51,609 nt of DNA from an uncultured Desulfobacteraceae bacterium (GCA_903953895.1 CAJBLH010000049.1:1-51609); one strand, 5' to 3'; shown: positions 26,391-36,335, counted from the stretch's first letter. Numbers and translations: made by a program. Notes: a model not told the origin generated them from the letters alone.

Positions 26391-27857
26391 TTACGATCTC
26401 CGGACTGTCCGGACCACCCGGCCTCCGGTATCACGGATATTCACCAAGAGCGGCATCTGCCCGGGCAGAGCGTGTGTGGCGCAGGACAAGCAGGGATCAT
26501 AGGCGCGAAACGCCATTTCGACCCGGTTCAGCAGCCCCTCCCTGACTTCTCCCCCCTTGATGAACTCTTTGGCCGCCTTTTTGACCGACAGCGAGATGGG
26601 GGCCGCATTGTTCTGCGTGGCCACGATGAGATTGATTTTTGTCAACAGCCCGCGGTCATCTGTCTCGTAATGGTGGAAGAGCGTTCCGCGGGGGGCTTCC
26701 ACACAGCCGATGCCGACGCGTTTCAGGCGCAGGTTCATATTGCGGATGTCCTTACTGGTCAAAAGCGGATCGCTTGCGATTATTTGATTGTGTTCCGCGG
26801 CCTGGAGGGCGCAGATCAGCCGAGCCCAGTGCATGGCCAGGGTGTGGTGCGCCGGCTTGCCGCCCAGGACGTCGAACATTTGCGCGTACTCCATCTGGGC
26901 CAGCGGGGTTGCCATGCCGTCTGCAACATTCAACCTGGCCAGCGGAGCCACCCGATAGAGCGAAGTTTCCGGTCCCTCTACCAGTCCTTTCCAGCCGATG
27001 TGTTTGAGAAAATTCATCTTGATATACGTCCAGGGCTCGACCCACTCGCCGATATGATCCACATAATCCTTCGGATCGAACCGAAACAACGCTTTGCCGT
27101 TGGAATCGATAACCTTGACGGTGCCGTCGTAAAAGCTGACCCGGTCGTTTTCATCCACCAGAGACATGTAACAGGTCTTCAACTGGTAGGCATCGCTTTG
27201 AAGGAGATCGAGATTTTTCTTGTTGCGCAGCACCACCTCTTTATAAATATCCATTGCAGAGCGTGCAAATGCGACGGAGTCATCGGCGATTTCCTTGATT
27301 CGCCGGCGCTCATCGGCCGTGATGCCCCGGGAGACACCTCCCGGTAAACCGCCTTCGGGGTGAGGCGGCTTGCTGAAAACCAACCGGATGATTTCCCGAT
27401 TTTTCTTTCGGATATCGATGACCCTGGCGCCGATTTCTTTCCCCAACTTGCGGATGACGCCAAGGATATTGCGTTCAGCCGGGTCCGCATCCGGCCCGAC
27501 CACAAAATCCGGGGCAGCCAGAAAAAAGAAATGGACATAATGGTCTTCGATATAAAAGGCATTGAATTCTAGCTGCCGGATCAGCCTGGCCGTGGGTGTC
27601 GGCGCCACATCGTAGAGATCGTCCAGCGCCTTGGTGGCGGCCATATGGTGAGCCGACGGACATATGCCGCAGATATTGGGAGCGATCCGTGTCATCTCCT
27701 CGGCAGGACGGCCCAGACAAAACCGCTCGAAACCCCTCAGTTCCGATACCTGCCAGAAGGCGTCCGCCACATCCCCTTGATCGTTTAGAAATATTTCGAT
27801 CTTGCCGTGGCCTTCCAGTCGGGTAATGGGATCGATGGTAAGAGTCTTTCCCGTCAT
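26391..27857 (-). CDS. mvhA: F420-non-reducing-type [NiFe]-hydrogenase large subunit MvhA (group 3)
   Basis: This 488-residue cytoplasmic catalytic subunit oxidises H2. The first nickel motif is APNICGICPSAHH (CGIC at 63-66) and the second is DPCLSCATH (454-462). TLTIDPITRLEGHGKIE near the start is the usual N-terminal signature. The 26 residues after His462 would be removed by the protease encoded just downstream. It overlaps mvhG by four bases. Group 3c (Mvh/Vhu-type) assignment rests on sequence look and on the adjacent mvhD and hdr genes. Confidence 0.94.
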   Translation of the reverse strand: MTGKTLTIDPITRLEGHGKIEIFLNDQGDVADAFWQVSELRGFERFCLGRPAEEMTRIAPNICGICPSAHHMAATKALDDLYDVAPTPTARLIRQLEFNAFYIEDHYVHFFFLAAPDFVVGPDADPAERNILGVIRKLGKEIGARVIDIRKKNREIIRLVFSKPPHPEGGLPGGVSRGITADERRRIKEIADDSVAFARSAMDIYKEVVLRNKKNLDLLQSDAYQLKTCYMSLVDENDRVSFYDGTVKVIDSNGKALFRFDPKDYVDHIGEWVEPWTYIKMNFLKHIGWKGLVEGPETSLYRVAPLARLNVADGMATPLAQMEYAQMFDVLGGKPAHHTLAMHWARLICALQAAEHNQIIASDPLLTSKDIRNMNLRLKRVGIGCVEAPRGTLFHHYETDDRGLLTKINLIVATQNNAAPISLSVKKAAKEFIKGGEVREGLLNRVEMAFRAYDPCLSCATHALPGQMPLLVNIRDTGGRVVRTVRRS

Positions 27858-28843
27858 GATCCTTCCTCCGTGACCTTTTTGGCACTTCTTCTGCCCAGAA
27901 TGGATGAAGGCTGCGTGAAACGGTACAGGTAGCCGACCGGATCATCGAAGGAATCGATGGCCTCCTTGATTTCATCATCCCGTTCGACAACCAGCAGAGA
28001 GGCGAGTGTAGACAGAAATTTGGGCTCCGATCCCACAACCCCCGGCAAGGGTCCGAAACAGCCCCGACAGGGGACATTGATCCGGATGCAGGTCTCTCCG
28101 CACCCGTTACGTGTCGCAGGCCCCATGCAGATGATTCCGGCCGCCAGGAAACACGCGTCCGGATCTGCCTCCACCTCATGAATACGATTGAAGGATCTGA
28201 TTTCCATGCGGTTTGGTTTTCGCTGGTTGCGGGGGCAGGTATCGCAGAGAGCTTTTCGGGGCGCCAGGGTGGAGCCTTTTGGCGGAAGATCGCCAGCGAG
28301 CACGGCATTGATGGCATTGACGATCAATTCGGGCGGCGGCGGGCATCCGGGCAGGTAGTAATCCACATCGATGGCCTGATCCAGCGTGAAAACATGTTCA
28401 AAAAAATGTGGAAGTGTCAGTTTGCCACCGTTTCGAACCGTCTCCGGCTGCGGGAAATTTCCGTCCGGATTGACCACGGTTGGCGCATCCCGGTAGACCC
28501 AGTTGAAAATGTCGTCTTTGCTATGGAAGTTGGCCAGGCCGGGGGTGCCGCCAAAGCAGGCGCAGGCACCCATGGCCATCACCACCTGGGATTTTTTTCG
28601 CAGCAGTTCCGCCATTTCCTGGTGGTCGGAGTTTCTAATGGAGCCGGAAAGAATACTGAGCGCAATCTCAGCATCCGGCATCTGCTGAATACTTCTGTAC
28701 TTGAAATCCATAGCCAGCGGCCACAAAACGATATCGACGGCATCGGCCACCTGCAGAATCACCTCGTTCAGGTCGACAATGGATGCATCGCACCCCCCGC
28801 AAGCCCCGAGCCAGCAAATCGCAACCTTCAGTTTTTCCGCCAT
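27854..28843 (-). CDS. mvhG: Hydrogenase small subunit MvhG (group 3)
   Basis: This 329-residue iron-sulfur subunit carries electrons from the nickel site towards MvhD/HdrA. It starts MAEKLKVAICWLGACGGCDAS with the proximal-cluster Cys (10, 15, 18), followed by GACACFGGTPGL and DYYLPGCPPPPELIV. The second half has CDTCPRNQR, AGIICMGPATRNGCGETC and NVPCRGCFGP for the two further clusters. No Tat signal is present, so it is cytoplasmic. It overlaps mvhA by four bases and follows mvhD by 19. Confidence 0.93.
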   Translation of the reverse strand: MAEKLKVAICWLGACGGCDASIVDLNEVILQVADAVDIVLWPLAMDFKYRSIQQMPDAEIALSILSGSIRNSDHQEMAELLRKKSQVVMAMGACACFGGTPGLANFHSKDDIFNWVYRDAPTVVNPDGNFPQPETVRNGGKLTLPHFFEHVFTLDQAIDVDYYLPGCPPPPELIVNAINAVLAGDLPPKGSTLAPRKALCDTCPRNQRKPNRMEIRSFNRIHEVEADPDACFLAAGIICMGPATRNGCGETCIRINVPCRGCFGPLPGVVGSEPKFLSTLASLLVVERDDEIKEAIDSFDDPVGYLYRFTQPSSILGRRSAKKVTEEGS

Positions 28844-28862
28844 ATGGCATTCTCCATCTGCC

Positions 28863-29258
28863 CTAAACCTGTTTCACCGGGCCCAGTCCGGACAGGTGAT
28901 GTTGCATCTGAGCGATCAACTGCGGGATTTTTCTGCCTTCCGGATCAATGTCCAGTTCCATGGTCAATCGTTCCGGCTCAATCCCGAAGGCATCCAGGAC
29001 TTTGTGAATCAAGAATACTTTTTTTCGGGTCTGATAATTGCCGTCCTGGAAATGGCAGTGTCCTTCGGAACACCCGAGGATCATCACCCCGTCGGCTCCT
29101 GCCCTGAAGGCTTTCAGGATATGGCTGGTATCGATTTTGCCGCTGCATACCACCGGTATCCAGTTCAGAATAGTGGGGCCGATGGTTTCCGCATCGCTCA
29201 GATATCCCCACCCGAAATTGCAGGAAAAGCAGACGATTTTGGGATTATAAGTTTCCAT
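28863..29258 (-). CDS. mvhD: MvhD-like [2Fe-2S] linker subunit
   Basis: This 131-residue protein connects the hydrogenase to HdrA. The Cys ligands are visible: CFSC (10-13), VVCSGKID (C38), and LGCSEGHCHFQDGNY (C63 and C68). Length and pattern match free-standing MvhD. Some relatives use selenocysteine in this family, but here all positions are Cys. It lies 15 bases after the GltD-like gene and 19 before mvhG. Confidence 0.92.
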   Translation of the reverse strand: METYNPKIVCFSCNFGWGYLSDAETIGPTILNWIPVVCSGKIDTSHILKAFRAGADGVMILGCSEGHCHFQDGNYQTRKKVFLIHKVLDAFGIEPERLTMELDIDPEGRKIPQLIAQMQHHLSGLGPVKQV

Positions 29259-29273
29259 GCCCGGTCTCCTTTG

Positions 29274-31070
29274 TCATTGCGCCAGCGCGGCGTAGACCGT
29301 CTCGATGCGTTGCTCCATCGAGTCCCCCACCATCCGTCGGGCGTTGGAAGGACAGGCGACCACACACAGGCCGCAGGATTTGCATTTGAAGCTGTCCGTC
29401 GCAGACACCCGCTTGTTCTCGAAGTCTTTGGACTGCGCTGCACCATAATAACACATCGATACACAGATTCCGCAACCGCAGCAGCGCTCGGAATTGACTT
29501 CGACGCCAGACAGGCTTTTCTGTATCCCAACGGAAATACAGGCCTTGCAGGAAATGCAAGGCCCGCAGGTCAGGCAGCGCTTGGCCTCGTCAATGGCCTC
29601 GGGTAGGGTGAAACCCCTTTCGAACAACCGGAAGTGCATCCGCTTTTCCGGCGGTATCCAGAGAACTTCGGGTTCAGACTGGTAATGACGCCGGCGGGGA
29701 ATATCCTGGGACTCGAAGAGGCGGCTGCGCCCCTCCCGCAGGCTCAGTTCGCGTAGGTATCGTGCGATGGACTCGGCAGCCGTCAGGCCGTCTTTCATGG
29801 CATCCACCATGAATCCGATCCGGCGCACATCCCCGCCGATGAAAATCCATTCCTTATTTGAATTCTGCAGGGTGAGCGGATCGACGACAAGTTGCCCCCG
29901 CTCGTTCAGAAGGCCGTCGGTCTGCAAAGAGAGAATATCCGGCCCCTGTCCCACAGTAATAATGAGAACATCCCCTTCCAGGGTCAGAATATCGGCCATG
30001 TCAAATTGCGGGTTGAACCCTCTGGCATCGTAGACACTCAGGCAGCGCGGACATTCAACTTTCTGCATCCGTTCGCCCGTACCGATGATCCGGCTGACGC
30101 CACGGGAATAAATGATCCGGATTCCCTCCTCCCAGGCCCCGCGGATCTCTTCCCAATCCGCCGGAACGCGATCTCTGGAACTGCGGTCTTCGCACTCGAG
30201 GCAGACCATGGTGGTTTCTCCGGCCAGCCTGCGCGCAGTTCGGGCCACATCGAAGGCCACATTTCCGCCTCCGATGACCAGAACTTTCTTCCCACGGAAA
30301 TAATTAGGTTTGATGTAGCCGTGGCTGACTTCATAAAGAAACGTATGGCCGTACATGACCCCGGACAGATCCTGACCCGCTACCTCTTTTCCGCCGAAAT
30401 TCAGGGTTCGCGGAGCAGGCGTTCCCTGGGCCAGAAAGACTGCATGATAGCCGTCGTTGCGCAGCTTTTCGACGGTCCACTTGCCTTCGCCGATCCGGGT
30501 GTTGTATTTGACATCGACGCCCACCAGCCTGACGAGGTTTTCCAGGGTTGCTGCCAGCACCTTTTCCGGCAGCCGATAACGCGGAATCAGCCACAGAGCC
30601 CCGCCCAATCGGTCAGAAGCTTCGAAGATCGTCACCCGGTATCCGCGCTTGCTCAGATCGAAAGCACACATCAGACCGGCCGGCCCGCCGCCCACAATGG
30701 CCACGTTTTCCCGGTTTTTGACAAGCGGGTATTCGTCGCGTTTTTCCATCTGGTAGATATAGGTATCGGCAATGAAGCGTTTGAGAAGCCGCCGCCGGAT
30801 AGCGCCGCCCTTGGATTGGTAGTTGCACTCCAGCTCGCAGATACCGCAGACATAGCCGCAAACAGGGAAGAAGGGATTCTTTTCGTAGAGGTAGTCGCCG
30901 ATCTGAACGATACCTTCTGTTGCCGCCTTGGGATCTTCGGGAAGCAGGGAGATGAGGACATTGGTTCGCTGGATGTCCTCGTTGATGGGACACCGCACCT
31001 GACACGGCGGGAGAAACTGTTTGACTGCGGGTTCAACCCCGGCCCATCCTGTGCTGATCGTTCTCCACAT
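29274..31070 (-). CDS. GltD-like FAD/iron-sulfur NAD(P)-dependent oxidoreductase with C-terminal ferredoxin domains
   Basis: This 598-residue protein has a GltD/NfnB-type layout. An N-terminal [4Fe-4S] domain has CQVRCPINEDI and CGYVCGICELECN. An FAD fold follows with GGGPAGLMCAFDLSKRG (about 129-145), then an NAD(P) fold with VIGGGNVAFDVARTARRL. The C-terminal ferredoxin part has CLTCGPCISCKAC, CCGCGICVSMC and CKSCGLCVVACP. It could move electrons between NAD(P)H and ferredoxin or the Hdr complex. It is the first gene of the cluster and starts at ATG 31070 behind GAGGGG. No glutamate synthase large subunit is nearby, so amino acid synthesis is unlikely. Confidence 0.9.
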   Translation of the reverse strand: MWRTISTGWAGVEPAVKQFLPPCQVRCPINEDIQRTNVLISLLPEDPKAATEGIVQIGDYLYEKNPFFPVCGYVCGICELECNYQSKGGAIRRRLLKRFIADTYIYQMEKRDEYPLVKNRENVAIVGGGPAGLMCAFDLSKRGYRVTIFEASDRLGGALWLIPRYRLPEKVLAATLENLVRLVGVDVKYNTRIGEGKWTVEKLRNDGYHAVFLAQGTPAPRTLNFGGKEVAGQDLSGVMYGHTFLYEVSHGYIKPNYFRGKKVLVIGGGNVAFDVARTARRLAGETTMVCLECEDRSSRDRVPADWEEIRGAWEEGIRIIYSRGVSRIIGTGERMQKVECPRCLSVYDARGFNPQFDMADILTLEGDVLIITVGQGPDILSLQTDGLLNERGQLVVDPLTLQNSNKEWIFIGGDVRRIGFMVDAMKDGLTAAESIARYLRELSLREGRSRLFESQDIPRRRHYQSEPEVLWIPPEKRMHFRLFERGFTLPEAIDEAKRCLTCGPCISCKACISVGIQKSLSGVEVNSERCCGCGICVSMCYYGAAQSKDFENKRVSATDSFKCKSCGLCVVACPSNARRMVGDSMEQRIETVYAALAQ

Positions 31071-31124
31071 GATCGCCCCTCACTTTCTGGCACTATATTC
31101 TTCACATGACATGCTTAGAACCAC

Positions 31125-31224
31125 AGACTTTCAGAAAAATAATTTCGCTGCGTTATCGGTCGGGAATGGCCGAAAAGGCCTATTCTCTCCCTGCTGCCTT
31201 GCGAAATGAATTTTCTGAAAGTCT
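31125..31224. repeat. MITE-like palindromic element, copy 2
   Basis: This 100-bp element has terminal inverted repeats (left AGACTTTCAGAAAAATAATT, right TGAATTTTCTGAAAGTCT) and an inner GGCCGAAAAGGCC hairpin. It is very similar to copy 1 (15988-16092) and in the same orientation. It lies 55 bases upstream of the first gene of the hydrogenase cluster, so it would be in the 5' leader or promoter region. Confidence 0.8.
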
Positions 31225-31227
31225 ATA

Positions 31228-32005
31228 CGTTTCAACGGGCAGCCAGCATCGATGCGTCGTATGCTTGAAGATTGGCGTTTCGAGTTTCCCTTTACGGAAC
31301 ACGTAGAGATAATCCCGGAATATCTATAAAATCCTTTCCACTACAAATGAGTAAAGCTAAACTGTGTTGTATCGGCTGGCTGGCGAGCCACAGACCCTTG
31401 ACCCGGTGTCGATGCTGGAGTCTCAATGTCTTGTATCTGGGCGGCGAGGCTGCCGAAAATTTCGCCGGTAGTTTCATCAATGCACAGTGACCTGAAGCGT
31501 CATCGACCCCATTCTCGATAATTTATTAGAGACATATAATCAAACAAATCCTCTGTCAAGAACAAAAGCCAGTGACATGCTTTCGGCAGCCGGAGCCGGT
31601 TTGTTAATGGATTCCAGTATGAGTGACGTAGGATTCATGTCAACTGACGCATCTGTTCGGCAACCATAAATCGATGATCCATTTTTACTCCCTTGTGACT
31701 TTTTACAGGAATGGATATACTTGGGCTTTCGGAAAATAATTCTCTGTAAATTAGCTTTTTGGCATTTCCAGCAAAATGAATGGTAGGTGATCGGCATGCG
31801 GAATCAACCGGTGTAAAAATCATTGTCGAGGAGGGTCACAACCTTCAGTGCTGTCAAGTACGGATCAATTATGATCTGCTCTGGGATCCCATGGAGTTTT
31901 TCAGGACGGTAAAACCAACTTTCTTATGGTGTGCTCCACGCTCAGCCGTGCATGAGGTGTGTCGGGAGGGGGATTGGTCCAAGCGATGAAGGTCCGGTCA
32001 GTTGT
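31228..32005. other. Gene-poor scar between the hydrogenase cluster and the cell-wall genes
   Basis: About 0.8 kb carries no open frame with recognisable similarity on either strand, and its composition varies along its length. Together with the ATPase remnant that follows, it looks like the residue of decayed or excised accessory DNA. The promoter of the minus-strand hydrogenase cluster should lie in or near its left part, but I cannot place it. Confidence 0.5.
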
Positions 32006-32152
32006 CTGAAGCATTATTGCTTACCGCCGCTGGAGCGGTTCGATCTGGATGAAATCCTGAATCTGATCGCTTCTGAAAAATATTTCCTGTTGCATGCACC
32101 CCGTCAGACCGGAAAGACCAGCAGCCTTCTGGCGTTGATGGCATATCTGATC
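32006..32152 (+). pseudogene. Remnant of an AAA-ATPase-like (P-loop) protein
   Basis: The translated segment HYCLPPLERFDLDEILNLIA followed by EKYFLLHAPRQTGKTSSLLALMAYL is the N-terminal P-loop region of a large family of mobile, AAA-ATPase/PD-(D/E)XK-type proteins of about 400-550 residues. There is no proper start, and similarity stops after about 48 residues, so only a fragment remains. Confidence 0.65.
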
Positions 32153-32259
32153 TTGAATACGTGGGTGTGTCTCACTACGGATGATCGCCAGGTTTTCGAT
32201 GCGTTCCTCGTAAAGTGGGGACGCTCTTTATATCTTCCAATCGGAATAAATCCGGGAAC

Positions 32260-33180
32260 ATGACAACCAATATCGAAAAACGGATTCCCTTGGGCTTGAA
32301 GCCGGGCGACTGCATCGGCATCGTTGCGCCGGCCAGCCCCTTTGAAGAATCGGATTTTTTCAGCGGCATTCAGATACTGGAGAACATGGGATTTAGGGTG
32401 ACTTTTCCAGAAGGGATATTTACAAGATCCGGGTATCTTGCCGGATCGGATGTGGATCGAGCCGCCCAGGTGAACGCGGCTTTTGCAGACACTGCCGTTC
32501 AGGCGATTGTTTGCGCAAGAGGCGGCTATGGATCCATGCAGATACTGCCGTATCTTGATTACGCGGACATCCGCAGACATCCCAAATTGCTGATGGGATT
32601 CAGCGACATTACAGCACTTTTATGTGCGTTGTACCAGCGCTCCGGCCTGGTTTCCTGTCACGGGCCTGTCATAACCACCTTAAATAGAGTTGGTTTAAAA
32701 ACACTAGAATCTGTATTTAATGTATTGACAACAACCGGCCTGTCTGCCATCACGCTGAGAAATGGAATCGTTCTGAGTCCGGGAAAGGCGTCCGGCCCGG
32801 TCATCTGCGGAAACCTGACGACATTGTGCCATTTAGTGGGAACTCCATTTCAGCCGAATATGCATGCGCATATTCTGATCATCGAAGATCAAGGTGAAAA
32901 ACCGTATCGAATCGATCGTATGCTCACCCAGATGAAACTTGCCGGGGTTTTCAACGGGCTTCTGGGCCTAGGGATCGGCGCATTTGAAAATTGCGGGGAA
33001 ATGGATGAAGTGTTTACAATCATTGCCCGCATATTCAACCCGATGCATATTCCCATTCTTGCCGGATTTGAAATCGGTCATGGTGCAGACAACATTGCTG
33101 TTCCCTTTGGCTGTGAAGCGGTATTAGATGCGGATCACCTAATGTTGACGAATTGCTTCACTTCAGGATTGCGACCATGA
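32260..33180 (+). CDS. LD-carboxypeptidase (muramoyltetrapeptide carboxypeptidase, peptidase S66)
   Basis: This is a 306-residue LdcA-family enzyme. It removes the terminal D-Ala from murein tetrapeptides during wall recycling. It has LKPGDCIGIVAPASPFEE, AIVCARGGYGSMQILPYLDY, the nucleophile in GFSDITALLCAL, the Glu in LIIEDQGEKPYRIDRMLTQ, and the His in FEIGHGADN, so the Ser-Glu-His triad is complete. ATG 32260 is chosen by family alignment; the frame is open further upstream into the scar. It overlaps the next gene by four bases. Confidence 0.9.
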   Translation: MTTNIEKRIPLGLKPGDCIGIVAPASPFEESDFFSGIQILENMGFRVTFPEGIFTRSGYLAGSDVDRAAQVNAAFADTAVQAIVCARGGYGSMQILPYLDYADIRRHPKLLMGFSDITALLCALYQRSGLVSCHGPVITTLNRVGLKTLESVFNVLTTTGLSAITLRNGIVLSPGKASGPVICGNLTTLCHLVGTPFQPNMHAHILIIEDQGEKPYRIDRMLTQMKLAGVFNGLLGLGIGAFENCGEMDEVFTIIARIFNPMHIPILAGFEIGHGADNIAVPFGCEAVLDADHLMLTNCFTSGLRP

Positions 33181-34253
33181 TGCATGTAGACCGACTGATG
33201 CATCAGGCACTGTCGGATCGGGTTTTCCCCGGAGGGGTTCTTCTGGTTTCAAGAGATAACCAGATCGAATTTTTTGAGGCTTATGGCTGTACCGATCTAT
33301 TTTCCGGTGCTTTGGCAGCCAGAGACACTGTTTATGATCTTGCATCCTTGACCAAGCCACTGGCGACAACGCTGGCAGTGATGCAGCTCATACAGGAATC
33401 CAGACTGAGCCTGGATCAGCCGGTTGTATCCATTTTGCCCTGTTTCCTGGATCCTCTGATGTCTCGGGTAACCATTCGTCATCTTTTAGCGCATAGTTCA
33501 GGGATTGCCGATTATCACCCCTATTACGTGAATTTGCGACAAATTCCAGTGAAAGAGCGGAAAGAACGATTAGAGAAAATGTTGATTGCGGAACGCTTGG
33601 TCGGTTTTCCGGGAAAGCAGGTGATTTACAGTGACATTGGGTTCATGATGTTGCGATGGATTATTGAAACGGTATCCGGACAACGCCTGGATCATTTTCT
33701 GTCCGAATTTCTATACCATCCACTTGGATTGCAACGAATTTATTTTATGGATTTGAAGCGGCAAACAAGTCATGAAGATATTGCAGCCACGGAACTTTGT
33801 ATGTGGCGGCATTCCCTGATCAAGGGAAAGGTCCACGATGACAATGCCTTTGTCATGGGCGGTATCGATGGACATGCCGGACTTTTTGGATCCGCCGCTG
33901 ATATTGCATGTCTGATTTCGGTTTTGATGTCGGACTATCGGAAACAATCCCGGGGGGCTTTTTTCGACTCAAAGCTGATTCAGGTTTTTTGGTCCAGGCA
34001 GATGCCATCCGGAAGGGCTCTGGGGTTCGACATGCCATCAACCGATATCGCGAGTAGCGGCCGTTTTTTTTCATATAACAGTATAGGTCATTTGGGATTT
34101 ACCGGAACTTCATTTTGGATTGATCCGGAGAAGTCAATCTTCATAATTTTATTGACCAACCGAGTTCATCCTTCCCGCTATAATACCGGAATTCGACAGT
34201 TCAGACCCCGTATTCATGATGCGATCATGGCCAGGATGGGTTTATCTCACTGA
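33177..34253 (+). CDS. Serine hydrolase of the beta-lactamase (class C)/penicillin-binding family
   Basis: This 358-residue protein has the serine beta-lactamase-like active site: SxxK in LASLTKPLATT (about residues 62-72), the Tyr of YSDIGFMMLRW, and a HxG-type motif in HLGFTGTSFW. RHLLAHSSGIADYHPYY is typical of the family. Members include D-peptidases, esterases and amidases. No signal peptide is visible, so it may act on recycled peptides in the cytoplasm. ATG 33177 overlaps the LD-carboxypeptidase stop, so the two are coupled. Confidence 0.85.
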   Translation: MMHVDRLMHQALSDRVFPGGVLLVSRDNQIEFFEAYGCTDLFSGALAARDTVYDLASLTKPLATTLAVMQLIQESRLSLDQPVVSILPCFLDPLMSRVTIRHLLAHSSGIADYHPYYVNLRQIPVKERKERLEKMLIAERLVGFPGKQVIYSDIGFMMLRWIIETVSGQRLDHFLSEFLYHPLGLQRIYFMDLKRQTSHEDIAATELCMWRHSLIKGKVHDDNAFVMGGIDGHAGLFGSAADIACLISVLMSDYRKQSRGAFFDSKLIQVFWSRQMPSGRALGFDMPSTDIASSGRFFSYNSIGHLGFTGTSFWIDPEKSIFIILLTNRVHPSRYNTGIRQFRPRIHDAIMARMGLSH

Positions 34254-34453
34254 AATATCAGGTAAGTTTTTGAAATTCCAAAGATTGATACAATCATTTT
34301 ATTTAATTTTCCCTTGAGAATGACTGGTTTTTCTGATAGTCTCCAAGATTTAATTTGATAGAAAATCATTTGTAACGACCATCTGATTTAAACTCGTCTG
34401 ATTTCCCATTTTTTTCCAGAAACAACTGGAGCTATTTAACACGCTGTAAATGA

Positions 34454-35500
<1,047 letters not shown>

Positions 35501-35504
35501 CTTT

Positions 35505-36335
35505 ATGTTTTCAAAAAAAATGCTGGTTATGGCTGGAATATTTGCTTTTGTTGTCATCAATATCATCTTGCTCTTTATTTCAGCCAGATATGTCGGTTCA
35601 TCATCGGCATCCAGGCACTTGGGGATGGGGATAGTCTTACCACTTCAAAAAGCTGTAACCGTGTCCATCCGCTCGATCCGGTCAATGTGGTCGCATTATT
35701 TTTTTCTGATTGCCACGGAAAAAGAAAATGACATGCTGAAAAAAATGTTGGCCAAGACCATTTATGACGTTAATCTGTGCAAGGAAACAGAGCTTTCCAA
35801 TGAACGGTTCCGCAAACTTCTTGATTTTAAGAACGCCAGCGGACTGAAATCAATTCCTGCCGAAGTGATTGGCAAGGATCCTTCCCAGTGGTATAAAATG
35901 CTGGTCATCGATAAGGGTACCTCCGAAGGAGTCATCAAGGGCCTTCCGGTAGTCGTTCCGGAAGGAATCGTGGGTCAGGTGATCGATGCCTCCGATCATC
36001 ATGCAAAAGTACTTCTGATCATCGATTCAAACAGTGCTGTGGATGCACTCGTTCAACAGACCCGGGCCATTGGAATCGTTAAAGGTGACTCGGAAAATCG
36101 TTGTCTGCTGAATTATGTTTCCCGAAAAGAAACTGTCAATATTGGAGATTCCGTGGTGACATCCGGACTGGATGGCGTTTTTACCAAAGGATTTTTAATC
36201 GGAAAGGTGACGGATATTATTCTGAACAAGTCCGGGATATTTCAGGAAATTGAGGTTTCACCATTCGTTGATTTCGATAAAATCGAGGAAGTTCTGATTG
36301 TTTTCAGCCCCTCATCCCAGAGCAAATATCGCTGA
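35505..36335 (+). CDS. mreC: Rod-shape-determining protein MreC
   Basis: This 276-residue bitopic membrane protein has one N-terminal transmembrane helix (about 7-25), a coiled coil (about 65-110) and a periplasmic beta-rich domain. Typical stretches are EVIGKDPSQWYKMLVIDKGTSEG, VVPEGIVGQVIDAS, and GDSVVTSGLDGVFTKGFLIGKV. It couples MreB to the PBP2-RodA synthase. It begins four bases after the mreB stop. Confidence 0.95.
   Translation: MFSKKMLVMAGIFAFVVINIILLFISARYVGSSSASRHLGMGIVLPLQKAVTVSIRSIRSMWSHYFFLIATEKENDMLKKMLAKTIYDVNLCKETELSNERFRKLLDFKNASGLKSIPAEVIGKDPSQWYKMLVIDKGTSEGVIKGLPVVVPEGIVGQVIDASDHHAKVLLIIDSNSAVDALVQQTRAIGIVKGDSENRCLLNYVSRKETVNIGDSVVTSGLDGVFTKGFLIGKVTDIILNKSGIFQEIEVSPFVDFDKIEEVLIVFSPSSQSKYR

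Noticed and set aside
29274-31070. Glutamate synthase small subunit (gltD)
   Set aside because: There is no gltB nearby, the chain carries extra C-terminal ferredoxin motifs, and it leads a hydrogenase operon.
31540-31823. Minus-strand open frames in the scar
   Set aside because: Low-complexity, overlapping frames with no recognisable family, no convincing ribosome-binding site and no conserved neighbour.
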